Assembly (NCBI GenBank): GCA_964651705.1
Contig: CAZYWZ010000007.1
Coordinates: forward strand, 36,524 to 100,523
From: JADLBR01 sp964651705
Lineage (GTDB): Bacteria > Verrucomicrobiota > Verrucomicrobiia > JADLBR01
Length of the DNA: 64,000 bases
Direction of reading: 5' to 3'
Shown here: one piece after another, positions 63,533-64,000 of the stretch
Layout: the number at the start of each line of letters is the position of its first letter
How positions within the stretch are numbered: position 1 is the stretch's first letter
The notes under the pieces: model-generated
Told to the model about the DNA's origin: nothing
The model's input: only the letters and a program-made list of their open reading frames with translations
Databases searched by the model: none
Position numbers and translations under genes: made by a program

Positions 63533-63775
63533 TCACCCGTCCAGCAGACTCTTGACCCCCGCCACCCCGCGCCCCTCCATCACGTCGCGCCCTATCGCGG
63601 ACGCCACGTTCCCGCTTGCGCCCGCACCCCCATTGCGGCAGTGTTTTAAAAAACGGGACAGGTGCACAACCCACCCATACAGCGCCTTCTCCGACAGGTG
63701 CACCCCACGCGCCGCCACCAGCCGTTTCACCCAACCGGGTGCCTCCCGCACCCCAGCACCCCGCCCCGCGGACAA
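63533..63775 (-). pseudogene. Possible N-terminal fragment of a tyrosine recombinase (integron-integrase-like)
   Basis: An 80-codon frame contains GWVKRLVAARGVHLSEKALY followed by GWVVHLSRFLKHCRN, which resembles the SAM-like DNA-binding domain at the start of phage-type/IntI integrases (pattern L-S-x-x-T/A-x-x-x-Y-x-x-W-V-x-x-F). It stops at 63533 without any catalytic domain (no R...HxxR...Y). TTG at 63775 is the only start candidate, but the frame continues open upstream. It is most likely a decayed integrase start; the similarity is weak. Confidence 0.3.
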
Positions 63776-63815
63776 TGCGCCGCCTCTTCCCGAATCCCTT
63801 GTCCCTTGTACGGAC

Positions 63816-63846
63816 GTATACTCGCACAGCCAACCCCCGTTGTCAA
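63816..63846 (-). promoter_or_regulatory. Possible promoter for the recombinase-like fragment
   Basis: On the minus strand a perfect TTGACA (63846-63841) is followed by AGTATACG (-10-like, 19-20 base spacing). It points towards the recombinase-like frame and lies next to one arm (63844-63855) of a 12-bp inverted repeat whose other arm is at 63985-63996. Confidence 0.3.
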
Positions 63847-63939
63847 CCCCACAACAGCCCCAGCCGCCGCGCGTCGGCTTTCACCCCCAAAACCAGACAT
63901 TTCGGTCCGCTTTGCCCCCCCAAGACAGTCATTTGGGTC

Positions 63940-64000
63940 CCCTAAACAACGTTGAACTAAGCCGCTTCGCGGAGGGTGAAGCGATGTTGTGGGGTTAGTG
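63940..64000 (+). other. attC-like recombination site (imperfect bulged hairpin) at the window edge
   Basis: The last 60 bases form an imperfect hairpin: CTAAACAAC ... CGCTTC, a loop, GAAGCG ... GTTGT ... TTAG. They contain GTTGAAC, which fits the integron core consensus GTTRRRY. Length and the paired but bulged arms resemble attC sites. The adjacent GACATTTCGGTCC / GTCATTTGGGTCC repeats (63897-63939) are unexplained. The site is cut by the window end, so it cannot be confirmed. Confidence 0.3.

Noticed and set aside
63492..63833. 113-codon minus-strand frame overlapping the recombinase-like fragment
   Set aside because: Gly/Arg-rich without pattern; the other frame (63533-63775) shows a plausible DNA-binding helix pattern.

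Overview
The window is GC-rich, densely coded DNA from a free-living heterotroph that specialises in complex glycans. Two sulfatases, several sialidase-like proteins, families common in the PVC superphylum (large FAD-dependent oxidoreductases of the xanthan-lyase type, GH106, GH172/DUF2961, DUF4832, GntR regulators with a LacI-type effector domain) and many variable-stem palindromes between genes point to the Verrucomicrobiota/Planctomycetota/Lentisphaerota group, most likely Verrucomicrobiota. This is inference; no rRNA or other phylogenetic marker beyond der was recognised.

Layout. 1-3892: the N-terminus of a leftward gene, then an FHA/DUF4388 protein, a sigma-54 activator and the GTPase Der. 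4037-8697: a GntR/LacI-type regulator divergent from a DUF4832 protein, followed by one full and one internally deleted sialidase. 8745-15871 (minus): a membrane protein, a FadL-type porin and a sulfatase, then a sensor kinase with two response regulators. 16011-17501: a photolyase-related flavoprotein. 17859-37286: a ten-gene, mostly overlapping operon for sialic-acid-type glycans. It encodes FAD oxidoreductases fused to sialidase or hydrolase modules, an SGNH esterase, RraA-like and D-2-hydroxyacid dehydrogenase enzymes, a NanM epimerase fused to a sodium symporter, and an N-acetylneuraminate lyase. 37352-54717: further carbohydrate enzymes (Tat-exported NodB-like protein, esterase, GH172, serine hydrolase, beta-helix protein, GH106 rhamnosidase, GH20-like protein, lyase-like protein, sulfatase) and a tiny Cys-rich lipoprotein. 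54928-63290 (minus): an operon of three paralogous single-anchor proteins, three zinc-ribbon proteins and a multi-TM protein with no recognised function; this is the best candidate for an undescribed system. 63500-64000: a degenerate recombinase-like reading frame and an attC-like hairpin, possibly the edge of an integron.

How it may work together. Secreted sialidases and esterases would release sialic acid; the NanM-symporter fusion would mutarotate and import it; the NanA-like lyase would cleave it. A 17-bp motif occurs beside the GntR/LacI-type regulator and, with identical geometry, in front of the first sialidase and of the big operon, suggesting one regulon. The usual NanK/NanE/NagA/NagB enzymes are absent from the window.
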